Source: Choanephora cucurbitarum (taxonomy: Eukaryota > Mucoromycota > Mucoromycetes > Mucorales > Choanephoraceae). From it: 55,353 nt of DNA. The DNA is taken from assembly GCA_025331435.1 (NCBI GenBank), contig JAIWNI010000145.1:1-55353 (forward strand), written 5' to 3'. Position 1 is the first letter of the stretch; every line of letters starts with the position of its first letter. The notes under the pieces were generated by a model. That model was given only the letters and a program-made list of their open reading frames with translations. It had not been told where the DNA came from and made no database searches. The position numbers and the translations under genes are program-made. Shown in pieces: positions 38,165 through 52,872 of the stretch.

Positions 38165-39818
38165 CTATTGACCGGCCATCATAGCTTCCATAGACATGTT
38201 ACCTTCCATTTGTTCACGAACAAACATTTCAAAGTATTGGAAGATGATCATGACTGTCATCAAGATACCTGCACCAGAACCAATTGCGCCAAAAGTATCA
38301 GCAACAACAGCAATAATGGCCAGGGCAGCGCCACCGAAAGAAGCAGCAACAGGGATAACGCGCTGCAATTCCTTGTACATAGACACATCACGGAAACCAG
38401 CAATAGTCAATTGTTGATCCTTCAATGTCTTGGCAACATCACGAGAAGAAGAACCAGAGATATCAACCCATGCCTTGGAAAGGTAAGCACAGATGAGCAA
38501 CGTAATAGAAACATACACAACTGTGTGCAAGGGAGCAAAGATAGCTTCAGCAACGCTGTGAGGAGATGAAATATAGTAAACAAGACCACCAGTGGCTACA
38601 AGCTGACTACTGTTTTCAGCTACAGGCTCCCAGACACCAAGTACACGAGTAATCAAATTGCTGCCAAAGTAAGAATAAACAGTTTGGGAGAACAAAGAAA
38701 CGTTGGCAAACAAGGCAGTTTGAAGCATGATAGGCATGCTAGAGGTATAGAAAAACTTAATGGGATAGTTGGCACGCTGACCGCGAAGGCGGTTGGACTT
38801 GACGGGAAGTTCAACGCGGAAGCCTTGGATATAGATGACAGCAGCAAAAGTAGCAAGAGTACTGAAGACGCTCATGGCATTAGTTAAGTCAGAGCGATAG
38901 AAAGCATCCTTCAAAGCGCGAGCCTTATCCTTACGAGAGCCCAATAAATGGAAAAGAGAGATAAGGGCGCCTTCATATTCGTTACCACGAATAGTAGCGA
39001 CAGTGGAGAAAGACAACACCTTCCAGAAAATGGTTTGGCAGACATTGGCAGCAACGAAAATGTTAATACCAGAGCCCAAACCATAGCCCTTTTGCAACAA
39101 TTCATCCAAAAGAATAACAACATAAGATGAAAAGACAAGTTGAAAGATCAACAAACCGCAACGAATGGTACCAATTTCAATGGGATTACCATAAAGACCA
39201 GTGAAAACGAGAAGAACAGCTTGGGTGACAGCAATAAGAACAGCAAATACTAACAAGGAAAATCAGCACTCTTGGCAAAACACGTACACATTTGATTTTC
39301 GATGTTTGATTTTTCCTTTTTTTCCCTCTCTTTTCTCTGTTTCTCTTTTTACTTACATTTTTGAGCACCGCAGAACAAAGCGCGATCTTCCTTTAAGCTG
39401 TAATCGACATGAATTACATTAGAAGCAGCCAAAAGTTGCAAAACCATACCAGAAGTCAAAATAGGCAAAACACCTAATTCAGTAAGTGTACCACGGTTAG
39501 AGGCCAAGACAGTACGGAACCAGTAAAGAGGGTCAGAAGAATCAGAGGAAACAACACCATAGAGAGGAAGCTGAGACATCACTAAATAGGCAAAAAGAGC
39601 AATCACAGTGTATAAAAGCTTAAAGTTGAAAGGAACCTATAAGAAGAGTTTAGCTAGATGTCGTGTAATAAAGGGTTGTGTCATTTACTTTGCGATCAGG
39701 AGACTCTATTTCAGGAAGAGCAGCCATAAAAGGCTTGAAGAAGCGAAGTACCCGGACTAACAGATAATGAGTAACAAGGCACGATTGCTCTCAACGTATT
39801 CATCAACTTACGGCCCAT
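38165..39818 (-). CDS. SEC61: Sec61 translocon alpha subunit
   Basis: Four exons: 39812-39818 (7 nt), 39689-39756, 39357-39636 and 38165-39249, giving 479 aa (yeast 480, human 476). The start MGLRVLRFFKPFMAALPEIESPDRKVPFN is typical. Ten membrane helices are readable. The plug region QLPLYGV, the TM2b stretch GVLPILTSGMVLQLL, the cytosolic loop RGQRANYPIKFFYTSSMPIMLQ and the loop KDQQLTIAGFRD are strongly conserved. It forms the ER protein-conducting channel with Sss1 and Sbh1. The initiator exon codes only two residues plus one base, so a wide part of the 5' region is intronic. Confidence 0.97.
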
Positions 39819-40290
39819 ATTATTTATGTATAAAAACGAGAAGAAAAAGTACAGTAGGGGGGTTAAAGTTTAGGAAACCATTTTACACATACAAATGCAG
39901 ATGGAATTGAACAGCCGAACCCCAATCAGAGAATATATTTAAAAGACCAATGAGAGATGTTGCTTTCGTGCACACTTTTCTTTCTTTTTTTGCCCATTTT
40001 TGCTGTTTATTGATCTTTCTGTTTCTCAGTTACACGTAGATCATTTTCTCTTATAAAGACCATTCTGCTTTCTTTTTCTGCTTGGGAAGCTCAGATTCAC
40101 TCAAGAGAATTAGAAGAAGCGAGTTAATCAATAATATTCTATATCTTTTACTTTTGTATACCAACAAAAATAAAACCCTTCATATTTCCTTATAAAATCA
40201 AGTGGAATTGTTTCTCAAACAAAAGTCATTAATCCTTAAATATTTCACTTACTAATTCTGTTGATTGTTTAGATTTATTGAAATCAGGTA
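39819..40290. other. SEC61 upstream region
   Basis: About 470 bp between the Sec61 start and a retroposed insertion. Pyrimidine-rich stretches (TTTCTTTCTTTTTT) but no clear core element. Confidence 0.45.
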
Positions 40291-40302
40291 CACTGGGCAA
40301 CT
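40291..40302 (+). repeat. Target-site duplication, left
   Basis: CACTGGGCAACT, identical to 40931-40942. The last T is shared with the poly(T) run. Confidence 0.8.
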
Positions 40303-40930
40303 TTTTTTTTTTTAGGGGAACAAGTCCGGGTTTATTTTAAGTCCTTTAAATGTCAGAAGAGGGAAGAAAAAGACTGGATATATAAAATTAAGAGTAAAAG
40401 GAAGCGAAGGAATCTGTAAACGAAACGTGTCGTTTGTTGTTTGAGAGACTTGAGAGACTGAAGAGACTTGAGAGGAATGGAGGAAGCGGGGGAGCGAAAC
40501 AGAATAAACAAGATGGGCAAGTGTGAGAGCAAAAGTGAAAGATATTCTTTGAATATACATTGGGTTGATACAATAGCTAGGACCGAAGTCCATACTTTAC
40601 CACGAAGGGAGTTACGCACTAACGAGGCTCCAGGGCACCACTCCTGGAGTATATCACGAAGGCCTATGGGTTTCCCAGACCCATTTTCCGCAAGGCACCG
40701 ACAACGAGGGAAACAGAGAAAAACAGACAACAGACACCGCGCACAACACGACCAAAAGTTTAAGCTGAGGGTGAGAGAGAAAGGAGGTTCGGAGGAGGCG
40801 TCAGAAAATTGGAAGCATAGGTTGAATGAGAGTCTTGATCACCTTTACGAGTGACGAAGTCGTAATGAGTTTTATTCAATCCTACCGTTACACAAGCAAA
40901 AAGTGATGAATAGCGGAAAGAAAGGCGATG
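40303..40930 (-). mobile_element. Poly(A)-tailed retroposed insertion
   Basis: Read on the minus strand, the segment ends in 12 A residues (T run 40302-40313). It is flanked by a 12-bp direct repeat CACTGGGCAACT at 40291-40302 and 40931-40942, the hallmark of target-primed reverse transcription. The insert is about 630 bp. Its base composition differs from the surroundings (less AT-rich, pyrimidine-rich middle). A 125-aa minus-strand frame across it (SGKPIGLRDILQEW..., 40353-40730) lacks family resemblance. It could be a SINE, a 5'-truncated LINE or a retroposed transcript. Confidence 0.8.
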
Positions 40931-40942
40931 CACTGGGCAACT
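40931..40942 (+). repeat. Target-site duplication, right
   Basis: CACTGGGCAACT, second copy. Confidence 0.8.
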
Positions 40943-41711
40943 GAGATATCTTCGACGATCAATAATTTCCTTTTACAGAGAAAGAAAAAGGTTGGAGTGC
41001 TTACACTTTCAATTAGCGCAGGACAAAAAAGTGCATCAAGATAACCTTATCAGCTTATTTGGAGGAGTTCAATTAAGAAGAATTGAACAGCAGTTGTTCT
41101 TAGTGTGTTAATACATTACTTTCGTCTTGTTTACGTTAAAATTTGGTCGAGCAAAGGCTAAAGGGTTGTTTACAATTTCCAAAAGCTTATTTTTTATGCA
41201 TATTGCTGTATGTCTCAAGACCTTTATACGAAAGCCTTCGCATTTGTCAAAAGAAAGAAAGAGTGCTATGGTTAACCTGAATATTCACAAAGGACTGATT
41301 TAGGCCATTCAGAAAAGACATAGTCATACCTGCATATTGTTTTTGCTATTGGATTCTCAACTTTTTAGTATACGTATCTATATACACGAAGCACTTGTTT
41401 CAGAATCTGGGCTTCTTGTATCGCTCACCTTCTACAGTTTTTGGGTAACCAAGTAAAAAAATTGAGACACAATTTCGAATTGAGTACACTAATTAAAAAG
41501 CTAAAGCTGGCAACTGCTTTTCTCCATATACGAATTATAGTCTGACAAAATACGTTTCGTTGTAACTTGATGCTCAGTGCCATTGTATGCTATACAATCA
41601 TAGGTTTTAAAAAGAAGAAAAAGACAATAGTTCTTTTTTCTGTATTCACACCCTCAAGTAATGTCATAGAGCCAAACAAGCTCTTAAGCTTTGTTTTTGT
41701 CTGTATATGCA

Positions 41712-41903
41712 CTAATACTTGAATGAAACTCTTCTCTCACAAGCAAAAAAGCGAGCTTCTTGAGGCGATATATGAACATTAGCACCTGTATAATAATTAG
41801 CTTGCAAATTGGAATAGACTTCAGTTCCATCCTTCGACATCGCAAGTTTAATATCACAACGTGCAAAGTTGCTTGTAAACAACATGAACAACTCGTTTTT
41901 AAC
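41712..41903 (-). pseudogene. Isolated coding-like fragment of unknown origin
   Basis: Opens after a good acceptor (TTCTCTAG) and reads 63 codons with ordinary amino-acid composition (LFTSNFARCDIKLAMS, then GANVHISPQEARFFAC) before a stop. No convincing upstream exon was found. It may be the last exon of a lost gene or part of a decayed element. Not recognised. Confidence 0.25.
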
Positions 41904-42329
41904 CTAGAGAAGACATCAAAATAATAGAGAGAGGCACTACGCAACAATCGCAATTGCTAAGCTAGATCTCTGTTTAAAAAGAGAAGAGGATTATTTGAAC
42001 TAAATGTGTATTTATATTAGCAAATGTCATGATGATTTTATTCTTGATTTTAAACTAAGTGGGCTATTGTGGCTGATGATAATTGCAGTGATTGCTAGTG
42101 ATATTAATGATGTATGCGTAATACAGTATAAGTTTGTTCTGTCATGTTCATTGTGTAGAATAGCTTATATGAAAAGGTGAAGGCAATGACTCTAGTTAGC
42201 CAGTTGTGATAATCTGACCTTTATAAAGTCGCTTGCCGTTTTAAAGAAAAGAGGATATGTACATACCAGAAGGGTGCTTCATTGTAGCAATTGTAGTTAT
42301 TACGAAAGCTATAACCATCAATAATGAGT

Positions 42330-42445
42330 ATATCGACACAGACATAACCAATCCTATCAAACAACTTCTTTTTAACTTTCAGCTTGACCATTGCCCAAAA
42401 TTGTTCTATGAAATTCAATTTGGGTAAATAATAAAGCAGGCACAT
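42330..42445 (-). pseudogene. C-terminal remnant of a DDE transposase
   Basis: The minus strand reads YLPKLNFIEQFWAMVKLKVKKK, a decayed form of the LPPYSPxLNPIExFW...VK block around the catalytic Glu of Tc1/pogo-like transposases. The upstream domains are not recognisable. Confidence 0.5.
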
Positions 42446-43204
42446 GGATATGTAACCCTTATTTTCAGTCTTTTGAAATTAGCTCTACTTCTAGACTGTT
42501 TACTCCAATCTAGTTATTTCTCATGTCAGTATGAAATTTAGTTCATTATCTATTCAATCGAATTTCATCTGTGAATTCTCCACTGAGTTTTTGACTTCAA
42601 GCTTAAGCATTTGTTTTTCACAATGATGAATTAACATTGAAGTGTTTTGCAAATTTGAACAATAGCCCACGCTCGTGTCAATTTTCGAGTATACAGATTA
42701 TAAGTGTTTCTTTAGTAAAGTCGCTGTAATTGTCGCATAATTGCACTGATGGCTTCAGCCACCTTCTGATCCAGTGTTCATCAGCAGTCTTTCTGAGGTT
42801 CTTGACGCTCAAGTTTTTTGATAGATTATTGTTTCAAGAATTATATTGTGGTTATAGTGTCAACACGCACTCCATCAGACTATAAACATTATCTTCTTTT
42901 TTATTAAATTCTCTTTATGTCCGTTTCTATAAAAGAAAAGGGTATTTGTCCTCTTACTATATTTTAATAGGAAGAGAAAGAGAAAAAGAGACCAGCTTTA
43001 GATAGCTCTTCACCATTTGCTTTTTGGAAAGTAACGTAAGCTTGGCTGTATATGCCAAAAGAAAATCGGAGTTGTAGATCATGTTTGCAGAAATTCGTGT
43101 CAGATCGCCGATATATCATTACTAGATTGCATCATTGAAAAAACAAAAGGAGGGGGTTTTACTTGCACTATTTTTCCGTGCTTTTCTCTCTCTTTTATTT
43201 CAAA

Positions 43205-45658
43205 ATGACAGATTCAACCGAAATTGTAGAGAAAAAAGAAGTGAAAATAGAGGAAAAGAGAGTGATTTCACAAGAGGATCACTATAAACACACTCATCCT
43301 CAGTCATTTAAAGGCAGACTTGGTTATGCGTAAAGTTAAAAAAAAAGTTTTTTTTTTCGCATGAAAATCTCATTTGACTTAATAGATGCATGAACACTGT
43401 GTTACGCCATCAAAAGCCACCTGTATTCAGTGCTAGAACGTGCCGTTTAGGTAAACATAGTATTGCATGTTTTGCTCTAGTATCTAAATACATTTGTTTC
43501 TACTTAGATACGGTTCGTAAAAAAGGACTGGATTATGTTAAAGAATTGGCTTTGGCAGTAAAGTGATTCAATCAATTTTTTCTTAAAAGTTTGATAATCT
43601 GATTTTTTGTTTGTTCAGAATGTAGCTGACATGAAAAAGATGATACAATGGAATGAAGGTACAAAAGCAACAATCAATATTTGTTCTAATGCTAAACATA
43701 ACACTATCTTCTTCTCTTTTTATTACTGCTGCTTAAACATTAAAAAAAGATAATAAGATCAAGTTCATGCGTATTTCGAGTGAAATGTTTCCTTTTGCCA
43801 GTCATCAGCAAGTAGGGTAAGCAATAGCCAGGTTTATTTATGCGATAAAGACACTGAGTGCTACCAAATTAGATATGATATTTCATTTGCAGAAAAAGAA
43901 TTGAAAGACGTGGGTGATTTGGCCAACAAGTACAATCATCGTCTGGTAAGAAAGAGTAAAATTAGTGTCATGTTTCTATTTATTTACAGTGTGTATCAAA
44001 AGACAATGCATCCAGGTCAATTCAATCAATTAGTCTCACTCAACCCTAATGTTGTCACCAACACTGTGCGCGAATTAGACTGTAAGTGATGGTCAGCCAA
44101 GAAAACAAATCTATTTCACCTCTTACGCATAATTCTGATTAGATCATGCGCGCATGTTGGATTTGATGGGCATGAATCAAGATTCTGTCATGATTATGTA
44201 AGTGCAGTACAAACACAAAAAAAAAGATTTTCTTTCAACTAAGCAATGTTAGTCATATGGGTGGTGTCTATGGTGATAAAGCATCTGCTATTGCTGTAAG
44301 TAAATATGATTAATCAATTTCTTCACTGTACTCACAAGGAATGAAGCGCTTCGAAAAAGAATATGAACAATTACCTGAGCATATCAAAAGAAGACTTGTA
44401 CTTGAAAACGATGAACTCGGTTATTCCGTATCAGATCTACTTCCTGTTTGCAAGAAGCTCAAAATACCTTTAGTCTTAGATTGGTAGGCTTCATTATCAT
44501 CTCTCAGACCAGTGGAACTTATTTTTTTTTCTAAATATTATAGGCATCATCATCAGTAAAGTATAAATAACCATTTCGTTTAATAGCTCTTCACTTATCA
44601 AACATATTCAGTATTAACCCAGGAGACATTACTGACCTCGTTGCTTGGTTACCTGAAATCAACCAAGTATGGTATGACAAGGGCATTAAACCCAAGGTAA
44701 AGAAAACGTTATGAAAAGGAAGAAATTTGCCATAAGCTCAATTTCTATTATTCTTTGGTGAAACACTCAGCAACATTATTCTGAATCAAGACGAGGCGCA
44801 AAGACAGCTGTTGAAATGAGAGCTCACAGTGATCGTGTTAAGGTAGGCGGTGATGCTCTACTTACCATTACTTAGGGATTAATTTCTTTTTACAGTATCT
44901 ACCTCCCACAACAGACGACGTGGATTTAATGATTGAAGCCAAAGATAAAGGTAATCTTCTTCAAAAACCTAGAGTGATATTAAGTGGATAAAGTAATCAT
45001 CTATTTCCAAAAAATAGAACAAGCTGTATTTGAATTGTATAAGCTTTACAATCTTGAGACAGTCAATGATGATGTTTGGGTACCAAAGAAAGGAACAGAA
45101 ACATTAGAGACCAAGGGACGTAAGAGTCAGAAGGCAGCAAAAAAGCGAAAGGCTAAAGAAGAAGAAGAAGAAACAAAGAGCGAAGAAGTCAAGGTGGAGA
45201 TGCAAGAAGAACAACTGATTACTCAACCAAACAAAAGAACATCAAGACGATCAGCAGTAGCAGCAGCCGACCTTAAGCGAAAAGAAGCAGAAGTAGAAGC
45301 TATTCAGACAGCAATGGAACTGGTGGAAGAACAAGAAAGAGGCAGAACGCGAAGAAGCAAGCGAAAAGCCAGCTTGGTTGCAGAACGCGAATTGACAAAA
45401 AAGAGTCGCTCAAGAAGTGTCAGACAGACGGTCAAGCAAGAAATCAAACAAGAAGCTTCCGATGTTGTACCGGTATCATCCCATCAAGAGGACTCAAAAG
45501 TACCTGCTAAAATGACCTCTGGCGCACCTACTGAAGATGCCTCTCATACTGCTATAAATGCATTACCTGCTGCTGTCGAGTCAACTGCTGGCGTTACTGA
45601 TGCGAATCCTATCCCTGCGCCTATGTATTTACCAAGTGATAAACAAGTCTCACACTGA
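43205..45658 (+). CDS. uve1: UV-damage endonuclease (UVDE / Uve1)
   Basis: Fifteen exons: 43205-43329, 43386-43450, 43508-43557, 43619-43658, 43750-43816, 43873-43945, 44003-44081, 44143-44197, 44253-44295, 44347-44483, 44544-44555, 44612-44696, 44771-44842, 44896-44950 and 45018-45658, giving 532 aa. The TIM-barrel nuclease core spans ~38-340: GRLGYACMN, FMRISSEMFPF, HPGQFNQL, IIHMGG, LVLENDELGY, LVLDWHHHHINPGD and QHYSESRRG supply the metal ligands. It nicks 5' of UV photoproducts and some other distortions, starting alternative excision repair. Unlike S. pombe Uve1 the N-terminus is short; instead about 180 Lys/Arg/Glu-rich residues with NLS-like RRSKRK follow the core. Exon 11 has only 12 nt and codes the HHH run. 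Confidence 0.93.
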
Positions 45659-45677
45659 ATACTGGATTGATTTTTCT

Positions 45678-48433
<2,756 letters not shown>

Positions 48434-48497
48434 GTATAACAAAAAAAAAAGAAAAGAAAAGCGAAAATTCCAAAAAAACAAGTGCTTTATTCTCAAA

Positions 48498-49399
48498 TTA
48501 ACCAACCATACTTCGCTTACGACCTCTCATTCGGACTATAGATAGATAGATGAGTACATACAATACATGTAAGAGATTACTGAAGGTTTACCGTCTTCTA
48601 ACTTTGTCAGGATTTGTTTACTCTGTTTTGAGTGCTTGAAGTAATGTGACAAAATCTTCTCAAACTATCAATAGAATAAATAACCTGGTTCTCTTTCACT
48701 AGTAGCAATTTCTTACCATCACTTCAGTCTTTGGGTGTGTGCTAGCAAAGGCTCTCTCAAGCACATAAAGATCAACTGCTTTATCCTCAATTAACGTTGA
48801 TGTTGAACTGAGACCGAAATCGATAATGACCACTTGATCTGTCTTTTCTCTTAACAGCAGATTGGATGTCGTTAGATCGCCATGCACAATATTGATCCCA
48901 TGCATCTTGGCAAGAGAGACACCAATACGTTCTGCTAACATATCTAAAAAGCTAGCTCTTTCAGAACCTTTCTCTTTCTTCGCCTATATATATATATGTA
49001 TATACCTGTATCTATGGCTTGATATTCAGTTTCTTGATGTTCTAATAGTTGTTGCTTAACAGTGATGCCTACAATATGTTCCATATAGATAGTGGCAGAA
49101 GGCACATCGACAAAATATACAGTGGGTGTATCCATGCCTGCTTGTTTGCATTTCGCTAAGCAACGAGCTTCTTGAGTAACACGACGCGACGTAAGAAATT
49201 GATCGAGATCGGGGTGACGGTAAGTCTTTTTGAATCGTTCTTTAGCAATACAGCCATTAGGCTGACCCAGAAAGGTAGGCAAGTGAAAGACGCGCTAGAC
49301 AGAGAGCTTTAAGTCGATTGCTTTGTTAAGTTCATAACAAGGAATGCTACCTACTGCTTCAGCACCTTGTTTAATCAAGACAGCATCTGTAGGCACCAT
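48498..49399 (-). CDS. BUD32: KEOPS complex kinase/ATPase Bud32 (TP53RK)
   Basis: Exons 49355-49399, 49006-49294, 48717-48943, 48592-48664 and 48498-48535 give 223 aa, the small size typical of Bud32 (human TP53RK 253). Atypical kinase fold: KQGAEA (glycine-rich loop substitute), [11 protein letters not shown], catalytic [14 protein letters not shown] as the DFG motif, and the hallmark C-terminal RGRKRSMVG. In KEOPS with Kae1, Pcc1 and Cgi121 it supports N6-threonylcarbamoylation of A37 in ANN-decoding tRNAs. The stop is 64 bp upstream of the AFG2B-like start on the same strand. Confidence 0.96.
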
Positions 49400-49559
49400 A
49401 ACAAATTAGTAAACAAGAATGGTAAAAAAAAGGTCTTTTCAGAAAGTGAAGCCGTTGGTTTGAGTTTGATGTTGTGCAAAAAAAAAAGTGTGCGTAACAA
49501 TAAGAAATGGTGGTTATTCTCGGTATAACTCTTTTACATCCTTCTTATTTGTAAACCTA

Positions 49560-50600
49560 TAGAATGATCATGTAATTTCTTTACGAAGATGCACAAGGAC
49601 ATATTGTTGATGAGCACGGATTTGAGCCGATGGATCTTGTCATTGGCGAAGAAGTATTTACTATTAAAACAAATAACTCTCATCCACAATTTTCAGAGAA
49701 CAAAAACCGGGAACGAAATCCTAATCTTATAATGCATCCGGTTTCTGTTGATAAGAACAACGATGCTGATACGGAATTAATTAGCAATCGACGGTACAGC
49801 CTACTTTGGTGATCTTCTTCACTTGTTTTTATCAAATGTTTTAATGCTTTAACTGCAGCGAAACAGCTAGGCATCTATATCTGCAGAGCTCAAAGATATG
49901 TCAAGCTTTGTGATGAAGATCCTGAGAGCATTTTGAAATAAAAGAAAAAGCTAAATCAGCACCATATTCTCTTAAAAGAGCTTAAGCTAATTGTCTTAGC
50001 GTGTACTGGTGAGAACCTTTTTGTTATTTTAACTAGATTAGCAGGAAATTTGAAACAAGGCTTTGGATGTTTTCATGCTTCTTTGGTACAACCAGCAGCT
50101 TTGTGATAACTTGATGCGATCTACTCATTAATTAGACACAATTTCATCCAATCGAAATAAATAAAGAAACAAAGATACACCAAAGGTGCCTTTGGCTTCA
50201 AAAGCTATATTTGCAGTTTCTACAACTAAAGTGAACGCATTATCTGTTTCGATTGTCATATTGGCCACTGAGTTCAATCAGTATTTACTTTAGATGTTCA
50301 AAAGCATATCGAAATAGGAGCGCTTAAATGTAAGGCTAACGTTAATCACAAGGAAGAAGTGCTAGGCCGTTGTTTGAGCTTTGTGGAGGCTACTCTTGAT
50401 AGAGCGAACAGACGTCTCAAAATGAATGTACATTATGCTTGGTATAGATGAAGTTTAAATCAAAGGACTTTTGACTAATGTATCTGTACTAGCAAATGTT
50501 ATGATGATATCAAAATCAGCCACTTTACTTTCTGAAATGACTACATAGTCAAAAGAGGGAAAAAATTGAAAGCTTTTAAGATAGCTAGCGAATTAAATGG
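49560..50600 (+). pseudogene. Decayed DDE transposase of a fungal family
   Basis: Pieces of the N-terminal half can be read in changing frames on the plus strand. A helix-turn-helix-like part near 49830-49940 reads SETARHL.IC, then QRYVKLCDEDPESI. LLKELKLIVLACT...FVILTRLAGNLKQGF lies near 49965-50070, and a TPKVPL...STTKVNALS piece near 50180-50250 resembles the second half of the core. Several stops. The frame at 49630-49812 is probably unrelated or shifted. Non-functional. Confidence 0.4.
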
Positions 50601-50779
50601 TATGATCATTTTCATCTTTTTAATAATGATCAAAAGATACTTAAAACAAAAGTCTAATCAATCCATGCAGTGTGGAATGTCGTCTACAGTATTCATTGTA
50701 CTTTTGTATGTAAATTAGTCTTAACTGTACCCCTAAAAAGTTGCCTCCAAAAAAAACAAGATAAAGTCTTATACCATGC

Positions 50780-52029
50780 TTACCGAATTCTATCTAAGGG
50801 ATATTCTTTCTTCAGCAAATTGGCCAATACTTTACCAGGTCCAACACATAGAAAGTCATCTACACCTTGCTCCTTACAATAGGCAATACTACGCTCCCAC
50901 TGAACAGGTGCTACTACCTGTTCTACTAATCTCTCCAAAATAGCTTGTGTGCTTGTATACTATCCAATACATGCGTTATTGACATTCATTTCATGCTGCG
51001 GCCAACTTACAGGTTTTGCTGTCACATTAGAAATCACTGGCATTGAAGGCATCTTGATCTCTACTTTAGTTAATGCTTCCTGCATTACATCAGCAGCTTC
51101 TTGCATTAATGCACAATGAAATGGGGCACTATAAAAAAAATAACTGAGTAAAAGCAGTAGGTATAGTTAATTTTACTTTACGATACCGGCAAATCTACTG
51201 CTTTAGCAGCAAATCGTTTAGCTTGCAATGCACGCGAGGCGTAATCGACACCATAGCTTGTACCACTCAAGACCACTTGAAATGACTATGAAAGGGATCC
51301 TTCAGTAAGTTTCGTCGTAGATGAATACAAAGAGACATATCACAATTTTCTTACACTGTTAATATTAGCAATAGATACATGCTCCTCCTTAGGTAGCTCA
51401 GCCTGAAGAAGTTGCATGGATTCTAAGAGATCGCTTAATTTGCCTTTACGGACCACTAGGGCAGACATGGCTGTGCGTCGATCGGCCACAGCCCTAGTCA
51501 TAGATTCACCCCGTAATCTGACCAATCGAACAGCATCTGTCAAGGAAAGTGAACCTGCAGCCACTAAAGCAGTATATTCACCCAACGAATGACCTAATCC
51601 AAACCAACCTGAAGCAGCCAAGTCAACTTGGTTTTCCTGCAAGACACGCAAGAGAGCGATGGACGTAGTCAGGATAGCTGGTTGAGCGTTCTCAGTCAAT
51701 TTCAAGACTTCTTGTTGACCACCAAACACGAGTGCACGTTGATCGTAACCGAGAGCTTGATCTGCTTCTTCAAACACCTGTCTGGCAACTGCGTAACGGT
51801 CGTGAAGTTCTTTTCCCATACCAACATATTGTGAGCCTTGTCCTATACATACATGCATAAATAAAGAAAAAAAAAAGGATTTGTTTGTTTATCCTGTTTT
51901 ACCGGGAAAAAGGATAGCTCTTTTCATAGCAGATTGAGCGCTGATACTCTGATAGACACAGATTAAATAAAAGCTAATACAAATAGAACTTTATCATACC
52001 ATCCAACGTTGATTTATGCACCGATGCAT
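50780..52029 (-). CDS. MCT1: Mitochondrial malonyl-CoA:ACP transacylase
   Basis: Multi-exon gene of about 310-330 aa. A short first exon starts MHRCINQRW (basic, possible presequence). Then comes AILFPGQGSQYVGMGKEL, the FabD N-terminus, whose Gly-Gln forms the oxyanion hole. The nucleophile motif is GLGHSLGEYTALVAAGSL (~51590). RLRGESM carries the Arg that binds the malonyl carboxylate. APFHCALM holds the catalytic His, and VGPGKVLANLLKKEYP closes the domain. The last codon pair is CGG TAA at the end of DRIR. It loads malonyl onto ACP for type II fatty acid and lipoate synthesis in mitochondria. The start choice is moderate; the body is certain. Confidence 0.92.
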
Positions 52030-52207
52030 TTTCCCTTAATAACCAACAAAAAAGAAACAAAGAACACTGATTTCTCTATTCAACTTTATAAAAAAGCAAG
52101 TTCGCTTGTTAAATATCTGCAATCCAATTGGTCATATTCATGGCTTGCATTGCTTATGTGTATCATTTTATTGTCCCAATTCAAATTTAGTATATGTATC
52201 AAATTAT

Positions 52208-52872
52208 TTACAAGAGATCAAAATCATCCAACTAGGTGAAGAAAAAAAAAAGGATGTAAGTTACCCTTCTCCTTTAAGACAAATAATATGTTTTGTTACC
52301 TTATCATTGTACTTCATAATCTTTCTCTTGATCTTTGAAGTATCCACCCAAGTAACATAGTCTTCCATAGTACGATTGACCAAGAATGCAGGATCAGTAA
52401 TTGTCTGAGGGCCTACACGAATATGACCTTGTTCAACAAAAGTTACTGCTTCCTTCACAGTCTCTGCCATTTTAAGACGGCACATTACGATAGGAAGACG
52501 ACGGCGACAAAAGGCTGATACGGTCACTTTTCGACAATCTGAAAACTTAGTGGTAGCTGTGATGATGCCCATATTATACAATTTCTCTAAAAGTGCTTTT
52601 TCTTGCTGACTACGGAAAGGATCACGAGCATCCAACAAAGAGATCTTGTTGGCCAGAGCTCGAATGTTGCCCACTAATTTATTATATCTAACATTTCGTT
52701 AGTGCTTGATCTTCAGTTATACACCTGTGAAAATTTACTTGTGATAATCTTCTCTTTGTTGTAAGAAATAGCGACGGATCACTTTGATTTCACGCAGACT
52801 GTCTTCTTTCTTCCATTGCAAGAAGTCAACTTTCTTTAGTAATTTTTGTTCATGGTGCTTTAATTGTCTCAT
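52208..52872 (-). CDS. IMP3: U3 snoRNP protein Imp3
   Basis: Exons 52739-52872, 52300-52687 and 52208-52231 give 181 aa (yeast 183, human 184). [21 protein letters not shown] at the start and [21 protein letters not shown] are family signatures. An S4 RNA-binding domain spans ~107-165 ([31 protein letters not shown]). The last exon codes LDDFDLL, the conserved tail; without it the ORF would run into the intron. Imp3 works with Imp4 and Mpp10 in the SSU processome, annealing U3 snoRNA to pre-18S rRNA. It is divergent from the Era-type gene. Confidence 0.97.

Larger units (their letters stand above)
40943..43204. other. Gene-poor region with transposase remnants
   Basis: Mostly stop-rich DNA. 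Two fragments stand out and are listed separately: 41712-41903 and 42330-42445, both on the minus strand. The last ~200 bp should contain the UVDE promoter. Confidence 0.45.

Noticed and set aside
40468..40854. 128-aa plus-strand frame in the retroposed insertion
   Set aside because: Opposite to the poly(A) orientation and without family resemblance.
48498..48535. [10 protein letters not shown] as a start exon for the AFG2B-like gene
   Set aside because: It is the hallmark C-terminus of Bud32, in frame with its preceding exon; the ATPase has its own ATG at 48433.
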